Notes: generated by a model from the sequence alone, not told the origin. A stretch of 28,429 nt of DNA from DASRBO01 sp035653595 (GCA_035653595.1 DASRBO010000153.1:1-28429), one strand, 5' to 3'; shown: positions 17,062 to 26,162, counted from the stretch's first letter. A program made the numbers and translations.

Positions 17062-17907
17062 TCAGCCGCTCAGCTCGCCCACCGGGTCGGCCGGGCGGCC
17101 CACCAGCGAGCCCACCCGAGGCCCCTCGACCCCGCCCAGAGTGTTCTGGCAGCGGAAGCCGAGGAGGTCCTTGAGCTCCTCGGAGGCCGCCGCCAGCACG
17201 TCGTCGCGGATGGACAGGGTGAAGTTCTCCTGCTGGCGCACATAGGTGCGGCAGAAGTAGGTGAGGATGCCCCGTCGGGGCTCGGCCGTGGTGTTGGCGC
17301 CGGTCCCGTGGAGGAGACGTCCGTCGAAGATCAGAGCCGTTCCGGCCGGGCCGGTGGCGGGCACGGCGGTGGCGGCCTCGTCCGAGCCAGGGGCCAGGAA
17401 GGCGGCGCCGAGCTGGTGGCTGCCTGGTACGACCCTGGTGGCGCCGTTGTCCTCGGTGAAGTCATCGAGCATCCACATGATGTTGGCGACCATGGCGTAG
17501 GGAGGCTGGGGCATGGTGACGTAGCCCTGGTCGGAGTGAAGGATCATGGGCTGGCCGCCCTGGGCAGCGATGTTGGCGGTGATGCTGGACAGGAGGTGGG
17601 GACTGCCCACCAGATGGTCCATGGCGACGCCAGCCAGAGGATGCAGCACCAGCCGCCGGAAGGCTTCGCCCTTGTTGATCAGATTCCACACCCGCTGATT
17701 GGCGCCACCGGCGTCGAAGGTGGCCACGCCAGCGGCGGCCTCGCCGGCGGCCTGCTCGTCCAGCCGGCGCCGCAGGGCCTCGACCTCGTCGGGGGATAGC
17801 GCTCCCGCGATCAGGCAGTAGCCATAGGTGGCCAGGTCGGCCCGGGCCTTTTCGTCGAAGCCCCCCAGCAGCGTCGGAAGCGACTGGCTGTCGATGGTGG
17901 TTGCCAT
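17062..17907 (-). CDS. Phytanoyl-CoA dioxygenase (PhyH)-family protein
   Basis: This 281-residue protein belongs to the Fe(II)/2-oxoglutarate oxygenases of the PhyH family, which hydroxylate acyl-CoAs or diverse small molecules. The iron-binding facial triad is visible as HSD (H124, D126) and the distal histidine in LLHGTGAN (H200). The 2-oxoglutarate-binding arginine is R211 or R212 in PRRGILTYF. PGSHQLGA is another family hallmark. Length is normal and no signal peptide is seen. The ATG is preceded by GAGGAGG, which overlaps the TGA of the upstream amidohydrolase; only 13 bp separate the two genes. They are therefore probably one operon under operator copy 4, and the two enzymes may act on successive intermediates. 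Confidence 0.9.
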   Translation of the reverse strand: MATTIDSQSLPTLLGGFDEKARADLATYGYCLIAGALSPDEVEALRRRLDEQAAGEAAAGVATFDAGGANQRVWNLINKGEAFRRLVLHPLAGVAMDHLVGSPHLLSSITANIAAQGGQPMILHSDQGYVTMPQPPYAMVANIMWMLDDFTEDNGATRVVPGSHQLGAAFLAPGSDEAATAVPATGPAGTALIFDGRLLHGTGANTTAEPRRGILTYFCRTYVRQQENFTLSIRDDVLAAASEELKDLLGFRCQNTLGGVEGPRVGSLVGRPADPVGELSG

Positions 17908-17920
17908 CCGAACGTCCTCC

Positions 17921-19099
17921 TCAGAGCTTGAGCAGCTCCCTCAGGTTGCCGGCGTAGAACTTGTGCCTGGCCTCCTCGCCGACTCCATCCATGGTGGCAT
18001 CGAAGACCCGGATGGGATCGGTGCCGCCCTCGGTATGGGGGTAGTCCGAGGAGAACAGGAGCATCTCCGGACCGACCTGGTCGATGATCCAACCGACCGG
18101 TTCGCCCACGAACGGGGTGAACTTGACGTGGCGACGGATGTAGTCGGAGGGCTTCATCTCCAGCTCGGGCAGGTCGGGATGCACCCGGCGGGAGAGGGTG
18201 TGGGCCAGGTCGAGCTGGCGCAGCCAGGACGGGACCCACACCGCACCCTGCTCGGCGCACGCTCCGCGCAGGCGGGGGTGGCGCATGAAGACCCCCTCGA
18301 GGGCCATCACGCCCAGGCACAGTGAGGGCCCGGTGCCGAGGGTCAGGTAGCCGAGGTGGTCGATCAGCTGCCCCTCGCCTCCCGAAATCCGCTGGCGGTC
18401 GTGCCCGTTGCGCCGGAAGGCGGCGGGGACGAAGTCGTGACCCCCGGTGGGGCCGAGGTTGATGCCGACATGGAGGACGAAGGGCACGTCGGCGTCCTCC
18501 AGCAGGTCCCAGAAGGGGTCGAAGTCGGGGTGGGACACCGATAACCCGTCCGGGTGGGGGGTGGTGGTGATCATGATGGCGCCACAGCCGTCCGACAGAG
18601 CCTGCTCGGCCTCGGCTCGGGCCAGGTCAGGGTCGAACAGGGGCACGTTGGCCACCCCGATGAGGCGGGGGTCGTGGCGGCAGAACTCGGCCATGGCGGC
18701 GTTGAACGCCCGGGCCCGCCGATACTGGACCGGGCCGGGGGCCACCCTGGGGGCGCTGTTGCAGAGGAAGAGGTTCAGGGTTCCGAAGACCAGTTGGGCC
18801 TCGAAGCCGAGGAGGTCGAGAGCCCGGGACCGCTCGCCGGCGTCGAAGGAGCCGAGGCCGGCCCACAGCTTGCGGGTCATGAGCTCGGGAACGGCCGAGT
18901 CCCACTCGGCGGGGTCGCTCGCCCGCCGCTTGGCCTCTTCCTGGCCCGCCCGGGCCGGTGCGCCGGCGGGGCCGTTGGCCCACCCCTGCAGGACCGCCCG
19001 CAGCTCGTCGTCGGCGTGGGGCGCCACCATCTCGTAGGTCTCCATGATGTGGCTGTCGGCGTCGTACACGGTCCGGTTGCCGGCGTAGGTTGCCGTCAC
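17921..19099 (-). CDS. Amidohydrolase family protein (PF04909), paralog A2
   Basis: This 392-residue enzyme has the same layout as the amidohydrolase at 132-1298: YDADSHIMET (D13, D15, H17), a central VLHVG strand with its metal-site histidine, and SSDYPHTEGG (D352, H355). Both share the GEPVGWIIDQVG segment, so they form one subfamily (A) distinct from the two amidohydrolases further right. The protein is cytoplasmic and of normal family length. The GTG start is fixed by AGGGGGA just upstream and by the conserved N-terminal strand that follows. It is the promoter-proximal gene of a two-gene operon with the PhyH-family protein. Operator copy 4 lies 43 bp upstream. A decarboxylase or C-C/C-N hydrolase role is possible; no substrate can be inferred. 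Confidence 0.9.
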   Translation of the reverse strand: MTATYAGNRTVYDADSHIMETYEMVAPHADDELRAVLQGWANGPAGAPARAGQEEAKRRASDPAEWDSAVPELMTRKLWAGLGSFDAGERSRALDLLGFEAQLVFGTLNLFLCNSAPRVAPGPVQYRRARAFNAAMAEFCRHDPRLIGVANVPLFDPDLARAEAEQALSDGCGAIMITTTPHPDGLSVSHPDFDPFWDLLEDADVPFVLHVGINLGPTGGHDFVPAAFRRNGHDRQRISGGEGQLIDHLGYLTLGTGPSLCLGVMALEGVFMRHPRLRGACAEQGAVWVPSWLRQLDLAHTLSRRVHPDLPELEMKPSDYIRRHVKFTPFVGEPVGWIIDQVGPEMLLFSSDYPHTEGGTDPIRVFDATMDGVGEEARHKFYAGNLRELLKL

Positions 19100-19141
19100 G
19101 GTGTCCCCCTAGGTCTCGCTGCCGAGCAGCGTAGCCGGTAT

Positions 19142-19155
19142 TTGACTCCAGTCAA
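19142..19155. promoter_or_regulatory. Palindromic operator, copy 4 (divergent sequence)
   Basis: TTGACTCCAGTCAA has perfect outer arms (TTGACT/AGTCAA) but differs from the other copies at the sixth position of each arm, both changes preserving symmetry. It lies 43 bp upstream of the amidohydrolase A2 start. The compensating change is what a selected dyad would show. Confidence 0.6.
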
Positions 19156-19262
19156 CTTTCTCCCGCCCGGATGCGCCGCGACAGGGGCCGCCGGTAGGAC
19201 ACCGCCATTCCGGGTCGAACTATGGAGGGTGGCCCTCCCGCCGGATGCGGACGCCGATCTAC

Positions 19263-19276
19263 TTGACCATGGTCGA
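19263..19276. promoter_or_regulatory. Palindromic operator, copy 5
   Basis: TTGACCATGGTCGA lies 41 bp upstream of the ATG of the double ABC exporter gene and is identical to copy 8. Together with copy 4 it brackets the 219-bp divergent promoter region between that gene and the amidohydrolase A2 operon. Confidence 0.7.
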
Positions 19277-19317
19277 TTTGGCGGGGAACACTGGTAGGGC
19301 TGGGGACGGGGGGCACG

Positions 19318-22300
19318 ATGGCGGTGAATGACCTGGCGGCGAAGCTTCGGGCCTGGCCGGTGAAGCAGGTGAGGGCGATTCGGCGGCTGTGGCCGCGGGC
19401 CCGGTTCCTCTGGTCCCTCTTCCGCGGTTCGATCTTCTGGAAGCTCCTGGCCCAGCAGCGCGACTGGCTCTTCGCCCTGGCCGGCCTGTCCCTGTTGGTG
19501 ACGACGGCGACCTTCGCCACGGTGCAGACCCTCCGGAAGATGATCGACCAGGCCATCGTGGACCAGGTCGCTCCCCTGAGCCCCTTCGTGCACAAGCTCG
19601 TCGGACTGGCCGTGGTCATGTTCGCGGTCGGCCTGGCCCACCGGCAGGTGGTGTCCCGCATCGGTTTCGAGATCGAGTACCAGCTCCGGGTCATCCTCTA
19701 CCGTCAGCTGCAGGCGGCGGGGGCCAACCGACTGAACGGGCTCAGCAGCGGTCAGCTGGTGACCAGGACCATGAGCGATCTCGAGATCGTCAAGGCGGTC
19801 GCCACCATTCTGCCCAGCATCGCCCTGCTGCCCTTCATGCTGGCGGGGATGGCGATCTACCTGCTGGTGGTGGCGCCACCGGTCGCCGTGCTGGCCCTGG
19901 CCGCGGTCTTCATCAATCTGTTCATGATCACCCGGCTGTACCGACGGATGGTCGGCCTCACCTGGCTGGAGCTCAACACCAGGGCCGAGGTGACAGCCGC
20001 CGTCGACGAGCCGGTGCGGGGCATCCGGGTGGTGAAGGCCTTCGCCCGCGAGGCCGACGAGGAGGCCAGGCTCGCCCGGGCGGCTCGCCTCGCCTACCGC
20101 GTCGGCATGACCCGGGTCCGGGTGCTGGCCAACTGGGACGTGGTCATGAAGGCGGCGCCGGTGGTGCTCCATGCCGCCGTGCTGTCCGCCTCGCTGTGGC
20201 TGATCGCCTCCAGCCACCTGAGCATCGGGACCCTGACCGTGATCGTCGGGCTCAGCTCGCTGTTCACCACTGCGGCCGGAGCCCTGAGCGATGTCACCTA
20301 CGGCTTCGGCGCCGCCCGGGCCGGCACTTCCCGCTTCGGAGAGATTCTCAACCTGGCGGCCGTGCCAGGAGGCGGCGCCCTGTTGCCTGCTGCCGGTGGC
20401 CGCGAGTCCGGCGCCCCGGAGGGCAAGCTGGTGGCGGCCGGGCTCGGGCTCACCCGGTCGAGGTCCGGAGGGCTCGACCTCGACCTCGCCGGCGGTCAGG
20501 TGGCCGCCGTGAGCGGAGGCAGCCAGTCCAGTCGTTCGCGACTGGTGGCCGTACTCGCCGGGCGGCGGCCCCCCGGCACCGCCCGGGTGGAGCTGGACGG
20601 AGTCCCCGTGAACCAACTGAGCCGCTCCTGCCTGCTCCGCACCGTGCGGGTTGTGGAAGAGGAGCCCTTCCTGTTCGGTCGCTCGGTGTTGGGGAACCTC
20701 CAGTTCGGCGCCCAGACCGGGCTGGCCGAAGCCAGGGTCCCCGACCAGACGACCATTGGCGCCGCCCTGTGGGCCGCCGCCGCCGAGGGCATCGTGGAGG
20801 CCCTGCCCGATGGGCTGGCGACAGTTCTGGGCGACCGAGGCCTGACCCTGTCCGGCGGCCAGCGCCAACGACTGGCCCTGGCCCGGGCGCTGGTGGAGCC
20901 CCCGCGGCTGCTGATCCTCCATGACGCCCTGTCGGCGGTGCCCCCGGCGGTGGAGGCCGACATCCTCGAGCGGATCCGCCATTACAGCCCCCTCACCATC
21001 ATCGTCTCGGTCAGTCGGCGTCCCAGCGCGGTACGAGCCGATGTGAGGCTCGACCTCTCGCCCGACCCGGCCGAGTCCGCACCCTCGATCGATGAGCCGG
21101 TGCCGGCTCCCCCGCCGCCTTCCTGGGTCGGGCTGCTCACCGACGCGGGCATCTCACTCACCGGCCTGACCAGTGCCAAGGTGGGCGATCGCCCTCTCGA
21201 TTCCCGACTGGCGAACCTGGTCGCGGCCCAAGACCTGCGGCCCTACGAGCCCGAGGTGTCCGAAGCGGTGGCGGTCGACGATTCGAGGCCCCCCTCGGTC
21301 CTTGCCGTGCTGAGGCCCCTCCTCGGCCGCGTCCTGCAGGCGGCCGGAGCGCTGGTGGTGCTCACCGGAGCGCTGCTGGCCCCCGCCCTGCTCCTGGCCG
21401 GGTTCGTGGACGCCGCCAACAACCACCAGTCCGGCCAGGCGCTGTGGAAGGTTCTCTGGATACTGGTCGTGGGCGTGGCTGCCGCCCCGGTCGCCTGGGC
21501 GTTCCGCATGGCGGCGGCGAGAGTGGCCCAGGGCATCTTCTACCTCCTGCGCCGGAGGGTCTTCCGCCGCCTGTCCCGCCTCGGCACCGACTTCTACGAC
21601 CGCGAGCTGCCCGGTTTGATCGCCACCCGGGTGGTGCACGACATCGACACCATCACCGCCTTCGCCGAGGGCTCCCTCAACCAGATCGTGGCCGGTGGCG
21701 CCCTTCTGGTGGGGACGACGGCCGTCCTCTACGCCTGGAGCCCCTCGGTGGCGACGCAGCTGATGCTGTTCCTGCCCCCGATGCTGGCCGTCATGGTGGG
21801 CCAGTTCGTCATCGGCCGGCGGATCTTCTTCCGGGTCCGGCGCGCCCTGGGCCGGGTCATCGCCCGGTTGGAGGAGGATTTCGCCGGCCGCGAGCTCATC
21901 GCCAGCTTCGGGGCCGAGGCCCAGGCCAGCCACGAGTTCGATCTCGAGGCGCGCGACCTGCGCCGGGTGACCATGTGGTCGACCGTCGTCATCAACACCG
22001 GCGGTCAGCTGTTCGCCCTCCTGGCCGCCCTGGCCAGCGCGGCGGTCTTCGACCGTTCGGGCTACCTCACTCTGATCGGTGTCCTGTCGGTCGGGGCGGT
22101 GGTGGGCATGCACCGCTTCATCCAGGCGGCCATCGAGCCGATCGGCCTGCTCGGGCGGGTGCTTGAGGAGTGGATCCCCGCCCAGGTCTCCCTGCGGACC
22201 CTCGGTGAGCCCTTCCGGGCCCCGATCCTGCCTCAGCGGCAGACGGGTGCGGTCCCGGCGCCAGCGCTGGACGGACCCATCGCCATCGAGGGGGCCACCT

Positions 22301-23049
22301 TCCGCTACCCGGGCACAGCCACCGTCGTCCTGCACGAGGTCGATCTCTCCATCGCCCCCGGGGAGGTGGTGGCCCTGGTCGGGCCGACCGGGGCAGGCAA
22401 GAGCAGCGTGGCCAAGCTGCTGACCCGGATGTACGACCCCGAGGAGGGCCGGGTCACCTACGGCGGCCGCGACATCCGCACCCTGGACCTCGACTCATAC
22501 CGGCGTCGCCTCGGCATCGTGCCCCAGGACGCCTTCTGCTTCCGCGGCACGGTGGCTTCCAACGTCGCCTACGGCCGTCCCGATGCGACCGGCGAGGAGA
22601 TCGAGACCGCCGTGCGGGCCGTCGGCGCTCATGACCTACTGACCTCGCGGCCTGGGGGCCTGGCGGCCCGGGTGGAGGAGGAGGGTCGCAACCTGGGGAC
22701 CACGGAACGCCAACTCATCGCCCTCGCCCGGGCGTGGTTGATGCGCCCGGAGTTCCTCCTGCTCGACGAGGCGACCTCCGGTCTGGACTCGGATGTGGAG
22801 GCGACCGTGCTGGCCGCGGTCCGGTCCCTGGGGGTGGGGGCCCTGTTCATCTCCCACCGCCGCAGCGTCGCCGAGTGGGCCGACCGGGTGATCGTGATGG
22901 AACAGGGAAGGATCGCCGGCGCCGGCAGCCCCGGTCAGCTGGCCACCGACCGCACCCCGGCCTATGCCGAGCTGTGGGGCCCCGAGCCCCTCGCCCCGGC
23001 GCGGCGGCGGAACACCGGACGGCGCCGTTCGTCGGAGGCGGGACGTTGA
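19318..23049 (+). CDS. Single-chain double ABC exporter (TMD-NBD-TMD-NBD), asymmetric ATP sites
   Basis: This 1243-residue protein is a full ABC exporter in one chain: TMD1 (about 45-310), NBD1 (about 370-585), TMD2 (about 680-960) and NBD2 (about 990-1220). NBD1 is degenerate. Its Walker A reads GGSQSSRS (400-407, R406 where Lys is expected), Walker B is LILHD (H535 in place of the first Asp), and the H-loop His is S566. Its LSGGQ (511-515) is intact. NBD2 is the mirror image: GPTGAGKSS (1022-1030), D1150/E1151 and H1180 are intact, but the signature is LGTTE (1126-1130). In the closed dimer this yields one fully degenerate and one fully canonical site. The ATG has a G-rich ribosome site upstream. 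The last codon overlaps the next lipoprotein gene. The substrate is unknown. Confidence 0.92.
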   Translation: MAVNDLAAKLRAWPVKQVRAIRRLWPRARFLWSLFRGSIFWKLLAQQRDWLFALAGLSLLVTTATFATVQTLRKMIDQAIVDQVAPLSPFVHKLVGLAVVMFAVGLAHRQVVSRIGFEIEYQLRVILYRQLQAAGANRLNGLSSGQLVTRTMSDLEIVKAVATILPSIALLPFMLAGMAIYLLVVAPPVAVLALAAVFINLFMITRLYRRMVGLTWLELNTRAEVTAAVDEPVRGIRVVKAFAREADEEARLARAARLAYRVGMTRVRVLANWDVVMKAAPVVLHAAVLSASLWLIASSHLSIGTLTVIVGLSSLFTTAAGALSDVTYGFGAARAGTSRFGEILNLAAVPGGGALLPAAGGRESGAPEGKLVAAGLGLTRSRSGGLDLDLAGGQVAAVSGGSQSSRSRLVAVLAGRRPPGTARVELDGVPVNQLSRSCLLRTVRVVEEEPFLFGRSVLGNLQFGAQTGLAEARVPDQTTIGAALWAAAAEGIVEALPDGLATVLGDRGLTLSGGQRQRLALARALVEPPRLLILHDALSAVPPAVEADILERIRHYSPLTIIVSVSRRPSAVRADVRLDLSPDPAESAPSIDEPVPAPPPPSWVGLLTDAGISLTGLTSAKVGDRPLDSRLANLVAAQDLRPYEPEVSEAVAVDDSRPPSVLAVLRPLLGRVLQAAGALVVLTGALLAPALLLAGFVDAANNHQSGQALWKVLWILVVGVAAAPVAWAFRMAAARVAQGIFYLLRRRVFRRLSRLGTDFYDRELPGLIATRVVHDIDTITAFAEGSLNQIVAGGALLVGTTAVLYAWSPSVATQLMLFLPPMLAVMVGQFVIGRRIFFRVRRALGRVIARLEEDFAGRELIASFGAEAQASHEFDLEARDLRRVTMWSTVVINTGGQLFALLAALASAAVFDRSGYLTLIGVLSVGAVVGMHRFIQAAIEPIGLLGRVLEEWIPAQVSLRTLGEPFRAPILPQRQTGAVPAPALDGPIAIEGATFRYPGTATVVLHEVDLSIAPGEVVALVGPTGAGKSSVAKLLTRMYDPEEGRVTYGGRDIRTLDLDSYRRRLGIVPQDAFCFRGTVASNVAYGRPDATGEEIETAVRAVGAHDLLTSRPGGLAARVEEEGRNLGTTERQLIALARAWLMRPEFLLLDEATSGLDSDVEATVLAAVRSLGVGALFISHRRSVAEWADRVIVMEQGRIAGAGSPGQLATDRTPAYAELWGPEPLAPARRRNTGRRRSSEAGR

Positions 23050-23525
23050 GGCGCGCCATGCTCAAGGCCGGTGCCACCGCCCTGGCGTTGCTGAGCACCC
23101 TCGGCTTGGCCGGCTGTGGCCGCCTGTCGGCGGCCAACCGGCTGGCGGCGGCCAAGGCCGCCCTCTCGCCCCGCTGCCACTACGCCGGCAAGAGGGTGCT
23201 GGCCTACATGGACGGTCATCTCGTGGCTCCGCCCGGGGCCTACCTGAGGTACGGCTTCGCCGTCCTGTCCCAGGACGGACACACGTGGTTCCTCAGCGCC
23301 GAGCTGGTCCGGGGCCCGCAGTTCGCCAGCCAGGCGGGAGACATCCTCACCTGGCAGGTGGCCGGGTTCCCCTACGTCGCCCAGTCCGCCCCCCGCTCGG
23401 TGGACGCACGGGCCCGCACCGAGTCGTCGTTCCCGGCCAGCCGCCTCAATGTCCTATACGAGGGGGCCGAGGTGTCACGCTCGTGCGTTGACGTGCTGCG
23501 ACCGGTGCGCGGCCGGCTCCTCTGA
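23046..23525 (+). CDS. Small lipoprotein of unknown function, coupled to the ABC exporter
   Basis: This is a 159-residue lipoprotein with a textbook signal: MRRAMLK, a hydrophobic core and LAGC at 21-24 (C24). Two more cysteines, in SPRCHYAG and VSRSCVDV, could form a disulfide. I do not recognise the mature domain. Two starts are possible. TTG at 23046 overlaps the exporter stop (TTGA), has GGAGG seven bases upstream and gives a more basic N-region, so I prefer it. ATG at 23058, with GAGG six bases upstream, is the alternative and gives 155 residues. The tight coupling suggests that it works with the exporter at the outer face of the membrane. It converges on the MBL gene with a 32-bp gap. 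Confidence 0.8.
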   Translation: MRRAMLKAGATALALLSTLGLAGCGRLSAANRLAAAKAALSPRCHYAGKRVLAYMDGHLVAPPGAYLRYGFAVLSQDGHTWFLSAELVRGPQFASQAGDILTWQVAGFPYVAQSAPRSVDARARTESSFPASRLNVLYEGAEVSRSCVDVLRPVRGRLL

Positions 23526-23557
23526 GGCCGCCACCCCGCCGCAGTTCCGGCTGCCGC

Positions 23558-24832
23558 TCAAGCCTGCTGGTCGGCCGCCTTCTGTAGGCGGGCCTCGGCT
23601 GCCCTCACCCCGGAGGTGTAGAAGCCCCTCTGGTTGACGCTCGGTGAAGCCGCCACCAGCGCCCGGCAGGCGTCGATTTGGGCCCGGTTGGCGGCCTCGT
23701 CGAGGGGATGGGCCGACAGAACGACCGACAGCAGCTCGAGAGCGAGCTGGTGCTCGCCGTCATTGTTCAACTGGACCGCCCGGGCCACGATGGCGTCGAC
23801 GCCGGCCAGCCCCACCAGCTCGGCGTCCCGCTCGTTACGGGGCAGGGGGTCCAGGTTGGCCGGGTCGCCGTCATACCAGCCGGTGAGCTGGTCATAGACG
23901 GCCCTCACGCCCCAGGCCACGGTCCCGTAGGCCTCGGCCAGGTAGGGGAGTGAGGCCAGGCGGTCCGGCAGCCGGATGGCCCGGGCCGCCTGGTGGACCG
24001 ACAGTCCGTCGTTCATCGCTTGGGTGGATGCATCCCACACGTGGGCGATGGCGTCGCGGTAGTCGGTGAGGACCTTGCGCACCTCCTCGCGCCCGACGAC
24101 GGCCGGGGTGTGGCTGGGAACCAGATACTCCGGTTCGAGCTCGATGAAGCGCTCCAGCGAGCGGATCCAGCCCTGGATCGGCCGGGGCCCGATGGCAGGG
24201 GTGGAGAGGTTGGGGAAGGCTCGGTACCAGAGGTCGCCCGGGCAGAGCACCTTGAGCTCGGGGATCCAGACCATAAGGTGGTCGCGGGTCTCGCCTTGGG
24301 TGTGCTCGAGCTGCACCGTGAGGTCGCCGACCACCAGTTCCATGGTCTCGTCGAAGGTGACGGTCGGGGCAAGGAACTTGCCAGCCGGAGGGAACCCACC
24401 GCCGGCCTCCTCCGGGAACCCCACCTGCCACGAGCGCACCCGGCGGTGCCACGGCCAGAGGCAGTTCATATCCCGATCCCACAGCTGGGGGAGCAGCGAC
24501 TGAGCCACCACCGCCTCGGTCCGCTCGGAGGTCAGCTCCTCCCCCCCGCCGCAGTGGTCCGGGTGGCAGTGGGTGTATACGAGGTAGCGGGTCTCCTGGT
24601 CGCTGCGCTGCCTGAGGGCGTCACGGGCGGCGGCGGCGTTGGCCGTCCCACCGGTGGAGTCGATGACCACCGCACCTTCCGGCGTCTTCACCTGGATGAC
24701 GCTGCCCAGGTGGAACCCGATGGCCAGGTTCACCCGGTCGCTGACCTCGTCCACCCGGCCGTTGCGCAGGAGGATTTCGGCGCGCTGTCGGGACGCCAGC
24801 GTCTGCGCCGATTCGGAGTCGGTCTGGGTCAA
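23558..24832 (-). CDS. Metallo-beta-lactamase-fold hydrolase, second alkyl-sulfatase-like paralog
   Basis: This 424-residue protein has the zinc motif THCHPDH (H88, H90, D92, H93), a QGETRDH segment and CPGDLWYRAFPN, matching the layout of the MBL protein at 15749-17041. The C-terminal part (with a segment beginning LLSVVLSAHPLDEAAN) resembles the alkyl-sulfatase helical dimerisation region. No signal peptide is seen. The TTG start is decided by a strong AAGGAGG ribosome site eight bases upstream; no better start lies between it and the conserved region. It lies 98 bp downstream of amidohydrolase B1 on the same strand, without an operator copy in between, so the two are probably cotranscribed. 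A sulfatase, lactonase or thioesterase-like activity is possible. Confidence 0.87.
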   Translation of the reverse strand: MTQTDSESAQTLASRQRAEILLRNGRVDEVSDRVNLAIGFHLGSVIQVKTPEGAVVIDSTGGTANAAAARDALRQRSDQETRYLVYTHCHPDHCGGGEELTSERTEAVVAQSLLPQLWDRDMNCLWPWHRRVRSWQVGFPEEAGGGFPPAGKFLAPTVTFDETMELVVGDLTVQLEHTQGETRDHLMVWIPELKVLCPGDLWYRAFPNLSTPAIGPRPIQGWIRSLERFIELEPEYLVPSHTPAVVGREEVRKVLTDYRDAIAHVWDASTQAMNDGLSVHQAARAIRLPDRLASLPYLAEAYGTVAWGVRAVYDQLTGWYDGDPANLDPLPRNERDAELVGLAGVDAIVARAVQLNNDGEHQLALELLSVVLSAHPLDEAANRAQIDACRALVAASPSVNQRGFYTSGVRAAEARLQKAADQQA

Positions 24833-24930
24833 GATGTGTCCTCCTTGAGGGGTGGCGCCGCCGCCGCGGGACGGGGCTGGTGGCGGTCAGCGGCGGGGAT
24901 CGGCCCGAGGTCCGGCGGAGCCGGGCGGGC

Positions 24931-26070
24931 TCAGACGATTAGTCGGGCGTTGGTGACGAAGAACTTCTCGTAGACCTCGTCGGGGTGGCCGGCCAGGCTG
25001 GCGTGGAAGCGCTGCAAGGGTTCGGTGCCGCCTTCGACGTGGGGGAAGTCGGTGGAGAAGACGTAGACGTCCTCCAGCCCGTAGCGCTCGATGTACTTCC
25101 CGACCGGCTCCCACCAGAAGGGGGTGACGCGCACCTGGCGGGCGATGTATTCGGACGGCCGCATCGACAGGACCTTGCCGAGGCGCGTGAACAGGTCGAA
25201 GCGCTGGTCGAGCATTTCGGCGAAGGGCCCCACCCACTGGGCGGTCATCTCGATCACGCCGAGGTGGAGGTCCGGGTGGCGCTCCAGGACCCCTCCCAGG
25301 ATGAGCGCCGTCAGGAAGGCCTGGGGCCCGAAGGGGGTGACCGACAGGTTGAACGGGCCGGTGCCCTCACCGTCCAGAGGGGTCGAGTGTCCGGCGCGCA
25401 ACAGCTCGGCGTCGCCCCAGGCGTTCGGCACCAGGCCGAACTCGCCCCCGATGTGGAGAAGCACGGGTATCCCGGCCTGCTCGGCCAGGTCCCATAGGGG
25501 CTCCCACGCAGGATCGGCGGGGGACAGGCCCGCCGGCGGCCGCCCGCAACCCACATTGAAGGCGTAGGCGCCGAGGTCGGCGACGCGCCTGGCCTCGGCG
25601 AGGGCCCGGTCCAACTCCTCCATGTTGATGACGGCCACCGGTCGCAGTCGCCCCCCGGCGCCGCCGGCCCAGGACAGCACGAAGGTGTTGTGGGTTTCGG
25701 CCACCTGGGCCGACAGCTCGTGGTTGGCCAGCATCATCGCCGCCGGAACGGCCATCGGGAAGAGCAGCTGGCGCTCGACACCCAGGAGGTCGACGGCGCG
25801 CAGGCGCTTCTCCGGGTCATGGGCCCCGGGGGCGGCCCACATCTTCCGCTCCCAGATGGTGCTCTCGTCAGGTTCGGCCGGGCTGGCCGCCATGGCCATC
25901 CGGAACCGGTCGGCGACCGCCGGCGAGTGGGCCATGGCCCTCTGGAGGCGGGCTCGCATCATGCCGGCGAAGACGGGCCCGATGGCCTCGTCCCACATCG
26001 GTGGCGGCAGCTCGATGTGCGAGTCGGCATCGAGGAGTCGGCCCTTGAACCCTTCCACGGCCACAGGCAT
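24931..26070 (-). CDS. Amidohydrolase family protein (PF04909), paralog B1
   Basis: This 379-residue enzyme has LLDADSHIEL (D14, D16, H18), VLLHIGGE and STDFPHVEGG (D341, H344). It shares with the amidohydrolase at 27024-28193 the segments CGRPPAGLSPADPAW or a close variant and RYGLEDVYVFSTD, which the two A-type paralogs lack, so these two form subfamily B. It is cytoplasmic and of normal length. The ATG is supported by AGGGGGA upstream. Operator copy 6 lies 47 bp upstream. On the minus strand its half-site TTGACC could serve as a -35 box, with weak -10 candidates 15-17 bases further on. It is probably cotranscribed with the downstream MBL hydrolase. Confidence 0.9.
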   Translation of the reverse strand: MPVAVEGFKGRLLDADSHIELPPPMWDEAIGPVFAGMMRARLQRAMAHSPAVADRFRMAMAASPAEPDESTIWERKMWAAPGAHDPEKRLRAVDLLGVERQLLFPMAVPAAMMLANHELSAQVAETHNTFVLSWAGGAGGRLRPVAVINMEELDRALAEARRVADLGAYAFNVGCGRPPAGLSPADPAWEPLWDLAEQAGIPVLLHIGGEFGLVPNAWGDAELLRAGHSTPLDGEGTGPFNLSVTPFGPQAFLTALILGGVLERHPDLHLGVIEMTAQWVGPFAEMLDQRFDLFTRLGKVLSMRPSEYIARQVRVTPFWWEPVGKYIERYGLEDVYVFSTDFPHVEGGTEPLQRFHASLAGHPDEVYEKFFVTNARLIV

Positions 26071-26117
26071 GTTCGATCCCCCTGTCCCCCAACGGTGCCA
26101 TCAAGTTAGAGCCTTAG

Positions 26118-26131
26118 TTGACCAGGGTCAA
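26118..26131. promoter_or_regulatory. Palindromic operator, copy 6
   Basis: TTGACCAGGGTCAA has perfect 6-bp arms around a 2-bp centre, extended by one more pair on each side (26117-26132). It lies 47 bp upstream of amidohydrolase B1 and 31 bp after the SDR stop. This separates the two genes as regulatory units although they share a strand. Confidence 0.72.
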
Positions 26132-26162
26132 CCAAAGGCCCTCGGACGTCTCCCGCCGCCGC

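Noticed and set aside
17057..17069. Perfect inverted repeat GCGGCT-C-AGCCGC between convergent genes as a bidirectional terminator
   Set aside because: A one-base loop and the absence of flanking A/T tracts make it a poor terminator, and it overlaps the dioxygenase stop codon.
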